Below are positions 9,706 to 18,817 of a stretch of 64,000 nucleotides of DNA, piece after piece; position 1 is the first letter of the stretch; the number at the start of each line of letters is the position of its first letter. The DNA is from Planctomycetota bacterium. GTDB lineage: Bacteria > Planctomycetota > Phycisphaerae > Phycisphaerales > Phycisphaeraceae. The translations under genes were made by a program, and so were the position numbers. The notes under the pieces were generated by a model, which had not been told where the DNA came from, ran no database searches, and saw only the letters and a program-made list of their open reading frames with translations. The stretch lies in contig CP066225.1 of NCBI GenBank assembly GCA_016350165.1, positions 1,488,001-1,552,000 on the forward strand, written 5' to 3'.

Positions 9706-10521
9706 ATGAAGAAATTGATGGTACTGAGCGGAGCGGGTTTATTTGCGGTGGCTGGGTTGATGCCTGAATTGGCATTTGGTCAGGTGAATGAAAGTGGCAC
9801 GATCGATGCTGCAACGGGTGCATTGCCGACGCTAAAGGAAATGTTCATGTTCTCGCCATATATCAATGGTGCGATCGCTGTGCTGTCAGTGATTGCGGTG
9901 TTGTTGTTTGTGGTGTACATGTTGGGGATCAGCACACGGACGATGGTGCCTGGCGATTTTGTTGATGAAGTGATGAAGCTGGTGCTGCGTAAGAAGTATG
10001 ACGCTGCAGCGGATTTGTGTCGTGCGAATCGTGGTATGTTCGTTGCGAGTGTTGTGCAGCGTTGCTGCGAGAATGCTGGCAAGGGACAGAGCGTGATCAT
10101 GGACATGATTGATTCTGAAGGCAAACGTCGTGCAGACATGCTTTGGAACAGAATCAGTTATTTATCTGACATCGCAAATGTAGCTCCGATGCTTGGTCTG
10201 CTCGGCACAGTGGTCGGTATGATCACAGCATTCTTCGGCCTCGAACAACAAACTGGCAGCATCAATGCAAAAATTTTGAGTACTGGCGTTGGCCAAGCTA
10301 TGGCGACCACAATGTTCGGTTTGGTCGTCGGTATTGCAGCGACAATCTTCTATTCAATCATCAAAGGTCGTGCGACTCGCACACTTGCTGAAGCTGAACA
10401 GGTTGTGCACTCAATCGCTGACCACATTAAACGTGATGCTGAAGAAGCATCTGCCTCAGGTGGTGGCACAGCGACAAAGAAGAAAACCCGCCGCAAGACA
10501 AGCGAAGGGGAGGATGCGTAA
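9706..10521 (+). CDS. MotA/TolQ/ExbB family proton-channel protein
   Basis: 271 residues. Begins with a signal-peptide-like segment (1-25), followed by a first membrane helix (about 54-74), a cytoplasmic region, and the paired helices IANVAPMLGLLGTVVGMITA and GQAMATTMFGLVVGIAATIF that define the MotA/TolQ/ExbB domain. These proteins form a pentameric proton channel around an ExbD/TolR dimer and turn the proton gradient into mechanical work. A basic tail (KKKTRRK) ends the protein. The next gene (ExbD-like) starts directly after the stop codon. Together with the TPR and TonB/VWA genes downstream it forms one transcription unit. Third-position base use changes midway, near 10150. Confidence 0.93.
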   Translation: MKKLMVLSGAGLFAVAGLMPELAFGQVNESGTIDAATGALPTLKEMFMFSPYINGAIAVLSVIAVLLFVVYMLGISTRTMVPGDFVDEVMKLVLRKKYDAAADLCRANRGMFVASVVQRCCENAGKGQSVIMDMIDSEGKRRADMLWNRISYLSDIANVAPMLGLLGTVVGMITAFFGLEQQTGSINAKILSTGVGQAMATTMFGLVVGIAATIFYSIIKGRATRTLAEAEQVVHSIADHIKRDAEEASASGGGTATKKKTRRKTSEGEDA

Positions 10522-10962
10522 ATGGGGTTTGCCAGCGAGAGTCGTGAACGAGCAAGACCTGTGATCCCTTTAGCGGGGATGGTGGATGTGCTGTTTTTGC
10601 TGCTGATTTTTTTCATGACAGCGAGCACGTTACGTGATCAGGAATTGCAAATGGACGTTACCCTGCCCGGCAGCGAAAATCCGAAATTAGCTGCGAATAT
10701 TGATGCCATGCAGACGATTGTCACCGTCGACAAACTCAACCAGATCTATCTGGGCGAACGTGCGGTTTCGATGGAGCAGTTGCGTGAAGTTTTAATGCAG
10801 ATCGCAACGGATTACCCAGATGAGACATTGGTCGTGCGTGGTGACCGTGACAGTAGTTACGGCGTTGCAATCGAAATCATGGACTTTGCTCAGGCAAAGG
10901 GCATCAAAGATGTTCGTGTTGCGGAAGTTAAAAAAGCCAGCGCAATTTCTAGCCTGGAGTAG
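10522..10962 (+). CDS. ExbD/TolR family protein
   Basis: 146 residues with one N-terminal membrane helix (MVDVLFLLLIFFMTAS) carrying the conserved proton-path aspartate at Asp22, followed by a periplasmic domain with the ExbD/TolR pattern (VTVDKLNQIYLGERAVSMEQL, here cited by position 65-86, and VVRGDRDSSYG). The ATG abuts the stop of the ExbB-like gene, so the two are translationally coupled and presumably assemble into one channel complex in the inner membrane. Confidence 0.93.
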   Translation: MGFASESRERARPVIPLAGMVDVLFLLLIFFMTASTLRDQELQMDVTLPGSENPKLAANIDAMQTIVTVDKLNQIYLGERAVSMEQLREVLMQIATDYPDETLVVRGDRDSSYGVAIEIMDFAQAKGIKDVRVAEVKKASAISSLE

Positions 10963-11046
10963 TACATAACAAATCAGCTGATTTGCTAGTGGGTTTTTGT
11001 TTAAAACATTCGGGGATTTTTCGGGGGCGATGAATCGGGAGATGTC

Positions 11047-13683
11047 GTGACAGAGTCAAGGATGAATAGCGGACTATCGAATCAACGCAGCGAAAAGCGT
11101 GAAAGCTTTGCTGCGGGGTTAGGCGTTCGGTTGGGGAAGATCTTAAAAGGTGGTTTAGTCACAGCTGTTGTTTGTAGTAGCCTGCTATTCGCTCAAGGAG
11201 AAATACGCGCGCAGAGTGGCGCAGAGTTTCAGCAATTCCGTTTTGCATACAAATTAATGCAACGCGGTGAAACTGAATTGGCTGGCGAAGCATTCGATCA
11301 GTACATCGACCAATTCCCCGAAGCTGACAAAGTAGGCGATGCACTTTACTACCGTGCTGTTCTGTACCAACACGAAGGCAAGAGCTCTGCTGCTGCACGA
11401 GAACTCTCAAAAATCAAAGCCACCAAACTTGTTCCTGAGGGCGCAGTCAATCTGCTTAAAGGACAAGTCATGCTCGAAGAGAAGTGGTACGACGAAGCTC
11501 TACTGACTCTCGAAAAAGTGGATGTCGCCAAACTCAAACCGGGTGCTGCCGCTGCGACACTTTATCTTAAAGGTAAGGCATATCGTGGTGCGGGTAACAT
11601 GCAGGCCGCGGCAAAAGCGCTGAAAGAATGTGCTGAGTTTGAGAGTGATGTTCAGGTTCGAGCGATCATTGAACTATCACGTGTACTAGCCAAACTCGAT
11701 GACACCAAGGGTGCTATTCAACAGTTAGAGCGCTGCCTTGCATTGGATTCCATGGAATACGAAGCAGAAGCAGCTCGCATGGCTGGTGACCTGAGTTATC
11801 GCAACGGCGACTACGATCAGGCTGTCGTGTTCTACGATCTAGTCCTGAAAGAACATCAGACATCTGATCAGTTTGGCACTAGTGTGCTAGGCATGATGTG
11901 GGCTCACCATGCAGCTGGCCGCTATGAGATCGTGCTCAAAAAACTCGAAGAATACAAAGGCTTCTTAAAGCCCAATGAGATGGGCGAAGCATTCTATGTC
12001 TCCGGCGCCAGTTCTGCAGCAGCGGATCATCACGAGCAAGCTGTTGAGTTGATGAATGAAGCACTCGGCCTGGTCGGCAAGGGGATTATGGAAGAGAAAG
12101 TCCTCTACCGTTTAGCTGTCAGTCAATTCGAACTCGGCTGGATGGGCGAGATGAAAGCGACCGTCGCAAGACTACAAGCTGGTTATAAAGAATCAGAATT
12201 ATTAGCCGATGCAATGTTCCTCATCGCCGTTGCAGAAGCCGAACGTGGCGATGTCACCGCTGGTGCCGCAAAATTAACTGAAATGATTGATAAGGGTGAA
12301 AGCCATCCTTACTATCATCAAGCTGTTTTGCGTCGCGCAAGATTGTATGAACAGAACGGCGCAATTGAAGCTGCTGCTGAAGACTACAAACGTTACGTAC
12401 AAATCGGCAAACTTGATAACCCCGCTGTCATGCGTGCTGCACTTCAGTATGTTGATCTCAAATATCAACTGGGTGATTACGCCGAAGCTGAGACTGTCAC
12501 CCAATCAATGCTTGAGCTTCGTTATGACGCAGATCCAGGCGAGCAGCCAACAGGCCTTGAGCCAGGCATTGAACAGGAAGCCATGTTCCGTTTAATGCTC
12601 GCACAGATTAAACTCAATCAGCATAATAATGCACTTAAAACACTCGATGAACTCGAGTCTAAGTATCCGCTGCACGCCTACCGAACCTATGGCACATACT
12701 ACCGCGGCCTCCTCCTCATGAGCAGCGGCAACAAAGTCGAAGCAATCGAACCATTACAAAAAGCAGCTGGTTTTGTAACATTGCCAACTGAATTGCGAAT
12801 CAACGCACTGCGTTTGCTCGGCGTCTACTACCGTCAGCTTGAAGAAGGCGATCAGACTGAAGACGTCTTTGCACAAATGGAAGACCTCGGCGGCAAAAAC
12901 AATCTCCAAGAGGACGAACTGCTTTGGTTAGCTGAGCGATTGAGTATAGATGCGCATGATGAAGCTGAAAAATATGCAAGAGCCATCGGCTACCTCGACC
13001 TGCTAATCGGCTGGGGTGAAGCAAACGAAGAAGCTGTCAGCGGCGGCGCTATGGCAAGAGCCTTATACATCCGCGGCCAACTACAACGCCAAGAAGGCGA
13101 GCTTGAAGCCGCAAAAGAATCGTTCGAATACGTGATCGCGTTGGGTAAAGGTTACGACCTTGATTCACGCATTGAACTCGCTGCAGTCATCGGCGAGATG
13201 GGCGATCTCCCCAAAGCACTTGCTGAACTCAAAGACATGCGAAGCAGTGAAGCGAGTCACATCGCAGCCAAGGCATTGCTTGAAAGTGCGAGAATCTGCA
13301 GAAAAATTGCACAAAAACAAATGCTCGACGACCAATCGATCAGTGCGAAGAAAACAAGACATGAAGCAGTCATGCTGCTGAAGCGTATTATTTTGATTTA
13401 CCCATACCAGGAACTCTCACCGTTGCCACAACAAGCGTATCTTGAGTTGGCATCAATCGAGAATGTCATGGGTAATAATGAAGGTGAGTTGGAACTGATC
13501 GCTGAGATGTCAGAGAAATATCCTGACAGCGAGTACGCGACTTATGCCAAAGCATTGCTTGCTGAACGCATGGGTAAACTCGGCGATGCAGAAGTCTACG
13601 TAAGTAGACTTGAAAACACGCAAGATCTGTATCTTGAAAATCGTATTAAATTGCTGGCGGGCAGATTGGGGGCTCAACGATGA
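11047..13683 (+). CDS. Long periplasmic TPR-repeat protein of the ExbBD operon
   Basis: 878 residues from a GTG start with GGGAG upstream; ATG 11062 is an alternative. Residues about 25-55 form a signal peptide (LVTAVVCSSLLFAQG), so the bulk should be periplasmic. The remainder is helical repeats with tetratricopeptide spacing throughout (for example LMQRGETELAGEAFDQYIDQF, positions about 65-85, and AALQYVDLKYQLGDYAEAE). The layout recalls CpoB/YbgF, the TPR partner of the Tol-Pal machine, but this protein is over three times longer. The stop overlaps the start of the next gene by four bases (ATGA), so the two products are likely made together and may interact (inference). Confidence 0.85.
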   Translation: MTESRMNSGLSNQRSEKRESFAAGLGVRLGKILKGGLVTAVVCSSLLFAQGEIRAQSGAEFQQFRFAYKLMQRGETELAGEAFDQYIDQFPEADKVGDALYYRAVLYQHEGKSSAAARELSKIKATKLVPEGAVNLLKGQVMLEEKWYDEALLTLEKVDVAKLKPGAAAATLYLKGKAYRGAGNMQAAAKALKECAEFESDVQVRAIIELSRVLAKLDDTKGAIQQLERCLALDSMEYEAEAARMAGDLSYRNGDYDQAVVFYDLVLKEHQTSDQFGTSVLGMMWAHHAAGRYEIVLKKLEEYKGFLKPNEMGEAFYVSGASSAAADHHEQAVELMNEALGLVGKGIMEEKVLYRLAVSQFELGWMGEMKATVARLQAGYKESELLADAMFLIAVAEAERGDVTAGAAKLTEMIDKGESHPYYHQAVLRRARLYEQNGAIEAAAEDYKRYVQIGKLDNPAVMRAALQYVDLKYQLGDYAEAETVTQSMLELRYDADPGEQPTGLEPGIEQEAMFRLMLAQIKLNQHNNALKTLDELESKYPLHAYRTYGTYYRGLLLMSSGNKVEAIEPLQKAAGFVTLPTELRINALRLLGVYYRQLEEGDQTEDVFAQMEDLGGKNNLQEDELLWLAERLSIDAHDEAEKYARAIGYLDLLIGWGEANEEAVSGGAMARALYIRGQLQRQEGELEAAKESFEYVIALGKGYDLDSRIELAAVIGEMGDLPKALAELKDMRSSEASHIAAKALLESARICRKIAQKQMLDDQSISAKKTRHEAVMLLKRIILIYPYQELSPLPQQAYLELASIENVMGNNEGELELIAEMSEKYPDSEYATYAKALLAERMGKLGDAEVYVSRLENTQDLYLENRIKLLAGRLGAQR

Positions 13684-15494
13684 GTGGTGGTGATCGTGGA
13701 TATCAAGCGAGTATGTTGGTGAGATTACCAACCCTCGTCGTGCTTGTGGGGGTTTTGTGCAGCGGTGCGTTGCACTCAGGTATCCTGTGGTATTTCTTCG
13801 ACAGCCCACTCGGCCACGTCGATCCTGAATGGCTTGAAATGACCAACGGCCCTGTCCGCATCAAACGCGCAGCATATGACAAAGTCATTGACGACTATGC
13901 AGCAGGCGGTAATGGTGGTGGCGAAAACGGAACGGGTAATGAGCTACCGAAAGACATAACTGATCAAGGCCGCGATTTACTTGAAAACGTTGATGCGCCA
14001 ATCAACAAAACCATCGAACAACTCGACATGCAACTTCGCAACCCAGACGAAAGCGAAGAGCGTGAAGACATGCTCGCCATCGAACTGCCAACTTTCGAGT
14101 TGCCTAACGACGTATTAGAGATCGATGAACAGCTCATAGCTGACCAAGGGTTCAAAGATGTCAACGACATCGGCCTCGGTGCTGAAGCAATCAATGTCCA
14201 AAGCAGTCAGGCTCAAGCTTCACAAATGCTCAATGACATCCCCGGCAGCGCCGCATTCGGGCCCGGTATCGGTAGTGGTACTGGACAAGGTGGCATTGGT
14301 GAAGGCAATGGTTACAAACGTATCCGCAGCATCGGACGTGAACATAAAGATGCTATCGATCGAGAAACAAGCCGCTTCATTGATCGTCAAATCAAAGAAG
14401 ACAAGATCCCACTCGACATGCTCATCGAACTGCCCGACCCTATTGGCGACGATGACGCACTTGCGATCTTCCAAAAACCAAAACCTCTCGACACCGACTT
14501 CGACTATCTCGTCACGCGTTATGATCCGAATGACGAAGATGGCTATTTTGAAGTCGAAGTTTCTGCATTACGTAGCCTCAAGAAGTTGCCGACGATGAAA
14601 AAAGATGTGGTCTTCCTTGTTGATACTTCAAGCAGTATTGATCAGGAATGGGTCAATCAGGTCATGCGTGGCATCGGCCCATCACTTCGTATGATGAACG
14701 AGGGCGATCGCTTCAACATCGTACTTTTCAACGAGAAAATACGCTTCTTTAGTCGTACTGGCTTAGTCGATGCAACCCCAGCCAACATCGAACGTGCTTC
14801 CAAATTCATTTGGAATACCGAAGCCAAAGGCGCCACCGACGTCAACGCAGCGCTTAGCCAGATGCTTGCCCGTGACATCAATCACGATCGTGTTTATGAC
14901 ATTGTCCTGATCTCCGATGGCATGCCAACTCGTGGTGTCATGGATACACGTAAGCTCATCAACCTCATCACCAAAAACAACGACCTCAACGCATCAATCT
15001 ACTGCATCGGTATTGGCGGCAAACAAAACCGCGAACTTCTCAACTTCCTCGCTTATCGCAACAAAGGTTACTGTCTCTTCGTTGAGCAACGTGGCCTCAC
15101 GATGGACGTAGTCACCGACATGATGAGCCGCTTGCGTTATCCGATCATCAAAGACCTTAAAGTTAACGTTGCAGGCAAGACAGTCAGTGAAGTGTACCCA
15201 ATCAACCTCGCCAACATTCATCAAGGCGAACGCTTCTCAATCCTCGGCCGCTTCAATCGGTCCGACGATTTCATGATCCAGGTCATGGGCTACAACAACG
15301 GCCAACCCGTTGACTTCACACTCAACCGCAACCTCCGCAACGCACAAGGCGGCCAAGGCCAAATCGCCTACGACTGGGCTTTCTGGAAACTCCACCACCT
15401 CTACAGCGAAATCCTCCGCAAGGGCATGACCAACGATCTTAAACTCCAGATCGCCAAGATCCGCAACCGCTTCAAGATGAAGACCGTTTATTAA
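13680..15494 (+). CDS. TonB-like membrane anchor fused to a von Willebrand factor A domain
   Basis: 604 residues, start overlapping the TPR gene stop. Residues about 16-40 form one membrane helix containing Ser28-x-x-x-His32, the same Ser/His spacing that E. coli TonB uses (Ser16, His20) to engage ExbB/ExbD. A long acidic, Gly/Asn-rich linker follows (about 60-300). Next comes a VWA domain with a MIDAS-type DTSSS (Asp315), the downstream GATDVNAAL threonine and SDGMPTRG. No TonB C-terminal domain is seen. Known: TonB-like proteins transmit ExbBD work to the outer membrane, and VWA domains bind protein partners through a metal. Inference: the VWA domain replaces the usual outer-membrane-receptor-binding end. 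The C-terminus is helical and basic. Confidence 0.85.
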   Translation: MSGGDRGYQASMLVRLPTLVVLVGVLCSGALHSGILWYFFDSPLGHVDPEWLEMTNGPVRIKRAAYDKVIDDYAAGGNGGGENGTGNELPKDITDQGRDLLENVDAPINKTIEQLDMQLRNPDESEEREDMLAIELPTFELPNDVLEIDEQLIADQGFKDVNDIGLGAEAINVQSSQAQASQMLNDIPGSAAFGPGIGSGTGQGGIGEGNGYKRIRSIGREHKDAIDRETSRFIDRQIKEDKIPLDMLIELPDPIGDDDALAIFQKPKPLDTDFDYLVTRYDPNDEDGYFEVEVSALRSLKKLPTMKKDVVFLVDTSSSIDQEWVNQVMRGIGPSLRMMNEGDRFNIVLFNEKIRFFSRTGLVDATPANIERASKFIWNTEAKGATDVNAALSQMLARDINHDRVYDIVLISDGMPTRGVMDTRKLINLITKNNDLNASIYCIGIGGKQNRELLNFLAYRNKGYCLFVEQRGLTMDVVTDMMSRLRYPIIKDLKVNVAGKTVSEVYPINLANIHQGERFSILGRFNRSDDFMIQVMGYNNGQPVDFTLNRNLRNAQGGQGQIAYDWAFWKLHHLYSEILRKGMTNDLKLQIAKIRNRFKMKTVY

Positions 15495-15962
15495 TATTGT
15501 TTACACATCTAAGCAGCTGTAAGCAAGTTGTATTCTTCAAAGCAACGCTCTTCCTCCGCCATCATATACACACATCCTGCGCTTACATACACGACTGATC
15601 ACCCATCGATTAACAACGTATGAATATTAATATCTATACCTGTTTTTAGTCCTAATCATTTACAGGTTAACTTGTCTTTTATCATACTACACATATTTTC
15701 AACAATTCGTTTTATTGAATCATTCTTATTTAATTCAGTAATACCACCGTACAACGATACCAGAAGCCATTTCGCCTCCTATAAAAAATATATTCATAAT
15801 TTTCTGTTGTACGAATGCTTACTACCAATTACATTCAGCGTACACTTAGTCCGATAAGTGTATTTATTTAAACCTATAAAAACGTATAAATCTGCAACAA
15901 GTCTTTTTATGCAGGCAATCTATCCGTCTATCAACAGTCACTCTTCTAATGGGGCACTTACA
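15495..15962. other. AT-rich intergenic region
   Basis: AT-rich stretch between the ExbBD operon and the PEP-CTERM gene. The open frame continues upstream of the chosen start to 15858, but that segment does not look like a signal peptide. No terminator for the operon is obvious. Confidence 0.4.
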
Positions 15963-17933
15963 ATGAGGCAATTCCAAAAGCATTTGACTTACTTCACATC
16001 AACAGCCTTTTGTAGTTTATGTTTTGTATCTAGCGCATCCGCTGGATTTATAGGTACTACCGGCAACTGGGTTTACGATAGTTCGGACGTCGGCACAAAA
16101 TATAAAAATATCGCCCCCGGCACTTCGGCAAAGGTACATGGCTCCATCCCCAATGTTGGTGACAGAGTACACTTTGGTTCTAACAACATGTATTGGTTAA
16201 GCAACACTGGCTCTGGCAACAACACAGTCACGTACACCGGCAAAACTTATCTCCATACTCACGTAAAATCAGGCCTCCCCTTTTATGCAATCTCATTTGG
16301 ACACCTAACTAACGACACGCCTGAACTCACAATTAATCTTACGAATTCCGCCAACAATAACACCGCTGAAGTACTTGAAGTCAGATTCCAGGAATCATCT
16401 CTTTCTAACAAAAATCGTGAGGTCGGCCTCATCAGGAATGCTGGCGGCAACATCCGCTTCAACGGCGACATCCTCGGAACATTAAGCACACTTAATTATT
16501 TTGGCGATGCATACACCATTCGAGCTTTAAAATCCGATTACAGCGACCCTGACAACTCCGGCAACATCACAGTAGATGGCAACATCACAGGTACCGTTTC
16601 AGCCAAAGGCCATCGTTTCGTCAGAGCCTTTTACGCTCAATCTGACATAAAAATCAATGGTGATATTTCCTCAGACGCTGTTGTGGAAGCATTTTCCGAG
16701 GATTACGCCATCGCATTACAATCAAGTCGCGATGTGATAATAGAAGGCGATATCGCGGGAAACATTGAAGCTGATAGTGTAAGAACACGTGGAATACATG
16801 GGAGTCGCAACGTTACAATTTCAAACGGTATCTCTGGTACCATTAATGCAATAGGCACTTCTTATGCTTATGGTATATCCGGAAGCAATATCAACATCAA
16901 TGGTGAGTTGTCCGGAACCATCTACGCTGAAAATACAGGTGACTCTGCGTATGGGATCTACGCCTATGATTCACTTAATATTTCGAACATCACCGGAACA
17001 ATAAAAGCTTTAAAAAACTCTAATCAAGCCGCGACTGCTATTGCAGTTAAAAACACTTCTACATCAAATGACTCTATCACACTAGGCAATGGAGCCAACA
17101 TCATTGGCGATATCGATCTCAGTGGTAACACCGCCGACGGAGGTGACACGATCTCACTAACCGGCCAAGGTACTTTCAGTTACGATATGTATAACGTTGA
17201 AAACCTTAATATTGTTGCTGATTACACAGCATACCACAATTGGCACCTCAATCTTGCCAACGCGCCAAACGCAAACCGTAATTCATTTAAAAATATCACA
17301 ATCGATCGAAGTACAGTTTATATTAACAGTAATATTAAAACGCAAAACTTCAACATGCTAAGCGGTAATCTTCATTACAATCTTGCTGACCTCAATGATG
17401 AGATTACTATTGTCGCCACACAGGATGCAAATGTTAGTGGCACTATAGTAATAGCTAAAGATGAAAATACTAATTACGAATTAGGTGATATCTACACATT
17501 AATAGACAGCGAAAACCTAACCGGCACTTTATATACAACGCTCAACGAAGTCGACTACAACCACGCATTTGCTCTCTTATTTGATCAATACGGCAACGAT
17601 GACGTAACAGCACGCGTTTCGTTATATGGCGACCTCAATCTTGACGACGTGGTTGACGAAACTGATGTCGATATTTTCATAAGCAACTACCAACAACCCG
17701 GCACCTGGGTCGATGGAGATTTCGATGGTAGGGGCTGGATTGATTTTACAGATTTACTGCTACTGAAACGTAATTATGTACCTAACAACAAAAGCAGCCA
17801 AATTTCAAAATTCATGACTTCCCTTGATTCTTATACCTATAGCATGAGTCGATCAGTTTCATCGATACCTGAACCAACTTCTTTGGCTTTACTCGGCCTA
17901 TCCAGTCTGATCATGATACGTAGACGCAACTAA
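15963..17933 (+). CDS. Repetitive PEP-CTERM surface protein with dockerin-like segment
   Basis: 656 residues from ATG 15963, chosen because a signal peptide (MRQFQKHLTYFTSTAFCSLC) begins there; the frame is open back to 15858. Residues about 175-390 contain repeats of roughly 35 residues built on I.I.G.I.GTI.A...AYGI, the pattern of a right-handed beta-helix. Near the C-terminus two calcium-loop-like segments (DLNLDDVVDETDVDIF and DFDGRGWIDFTDLLLLKRNY) resemble dockerin type I. The protein ends in the PEP-CTERM tripartite tail (IPEPTSLALLGL, hydrophobic helix, RRRN). It is presumably exported, processed by an exosortase encoded elsewhere, and displayed or released. Ligand unknown. Terminator downstream. 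Confidence 0.82.
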   Translation: MRQFQKHLTYFTSTAFCSLCFVSSASAGFIGTTGNWVYDSSDVGTKYKNIAPGTSAKVHGSIPNVGDRVHFGSNNMYWLSNTGSGNNTVTYTGKTYLHTHVKSGLPFYAISFGHLTNDTPELTINLTNSANNNTAEVLEVRFQESSLSNKNREVGLIRNAGGNIRFNGDILGTLSTLNYFGDAYTIRALKSDYSDPDNSGNITVDGNITGTVSAKGHRFVRAFYAQSDIKINGDISSDAVVEAFSEDYAIALQSSRDVIIEGDIAGNIEADSVRTRGIHGSRNVTISNGISGTINAIGTSYAYGISGSNININGELSGTIYAENTGDSAYGIYAYDSLNISNITGTIKALKNSNQAATAIAVKNTSTSNDSITLGNGANIIGDIDLSGNTADGGDTISLTGQGTFSYDMYNVENLNIVADYTAYHNWHLNLANAPNANRNSFKNITIDRSTVYINSNIKTQNFNMLSGNLHYNLADLNDEITIVATQDANVSGTIVIAKDENTNYELGDIYTLIDSENLTGTLYTTLNEVDYNHAFALLFDQYGNDDVTARVSLYGDLNLDDVVDETDVDIFISNYQQPGTWVDGDFDGRGWIDFTDLLLLKRNYVPNNKSSQISKFMTSLDSYTYSMSRSVSSIPEPTSLALLGLSSLIMIRRRN

Positions 17934-17970
17934 AATCTGTGAACATATACAAATCACATAACAATGACAC

Positions 17971-18002
17971 AGGGATCAAGATGAATGTCTTGGTCCCTTT
18001 TT
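17971..18002 (+). terminator. Terminator after the repetitive PEP-CTERM gene
   Basis: AGGGATCAAGA / TCTTGGTCCCT stem (one wobble pair) followed by a T-run. Confidence 0.8.
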
Positions 18003-18100
18003 ATTAACATAATTTTACTGGAGTTTATTTGCCCAACTGCAGATGCCATGCAACAATACTAGCATAATCTTTAATCTGCACGATTTATGGAGTACTTGCA

Positions 18101-18556
18101 ATGCGTGTATTGTTGCAGCGAGTCAGTAAAGGTAGCGTCACTGTCGAAAACGAAATCGTCGGTCAAATAGGTCGGGGATACGTCATCCTTCTCGGTGTCG
18201 GGCACGGCGACAGTGAACAGATCGCAGATAAAATGGCTGACAAAATCGTCAACTTGCGCATCTTCAATAACGATGATGGCAAATTCGATCTTTCACTCCT
18301 CGACATCCACGGCGAAGCACTCGTCGTCTCACAGTTCACACTTTTCGCAGATTGTAAAAAAGGTCGTCGCCCCAATTTCTCCAACGCAGGCAAACCCGAT
18401 GAAGCGGCCTCGCTCTGTGACTATTTCATGGATAGACTCAAAAAGCTCGGCATCAAAAACGTGCAAGGTGGAAAATTTGGCGCACACATGGACGTCGATA
18501 TTCACAACGACGGGCCCGTCACCATTTGGCTCGACAGTGAGCAAATGGGATTCTGA
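18101..18556 (+). CDS. dtd: D-aminoacyl-tRNA deacylase
   Basis: 151 residues, full length for the family. Removes D-amino acids (and glycine mischarged on tRNA-Ala) from tRNA in the cytoplasm. Conserved features: MRVLLQRVSKGSV at the N-terminus, the SQFTLFADCKKGRRP segment, and NDGPVTIWL, which holds the Gly-cis-Pro type motif that excludes L-amino acids. The ATG is preceded by GGAG at eight bases. A small membrane protein gene starts four bases after the stop. Confidence 0.96.
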   Translation: MRVLLQRVSKGSVTVENEIVGQIGRGYVILLGVGHGDSEQIADKMADKIVNLRIFNNDDGKFDLSLLDIHGEALVVSQFTLFADCKKGRRPNFSNAGKPDEAASLCDYFMDRLKKLGIKNVQGGKFGAHMDVDIHNDGPVTIWLDSEQMGF

Positions 18557-18559
18557 ACA

Positions 18560-18817
18560 ATGACGAAAACCAAAACAACTCCGCTCGCATGGAAAGCCTT
18601 ATTCTGCGTCTTCTGCACAATATGTGGTGCGATCGTTATTCTGTTTTGGGTCGCCTTAACTTATCAAGCGACAAACACACCGTGGCCTGAAAGCCACAAC
18701 AAACTATTTCTACTCATAGGTGGTGGCGCAGGATTATTACTCTCATTACTGATCATTGGTACATGGCATTTCATTCGTAAGATTTGCAATAAACAATCAT
18801 CGTTAGACACACATTAA
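18560..18817 (+). CDS. Small two-helix membrane protein
   Basis: 85 residues beginning just after dtd, probably co-transcribed with it. Two hydrophobic helices are visible (about 13-34 and 49-72). No known motif. The last bases overlap the stop of the convergent gene at 18814. Role unknown. Confidence 0.65.
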   Translation: MTKTKTTPLAWKALFCVFCTICGAIVILFWVALTYQATNTPWPESHNKLFLLIGGGAGLLLSLLIIGTWHFIRKICNKQSSLDTH

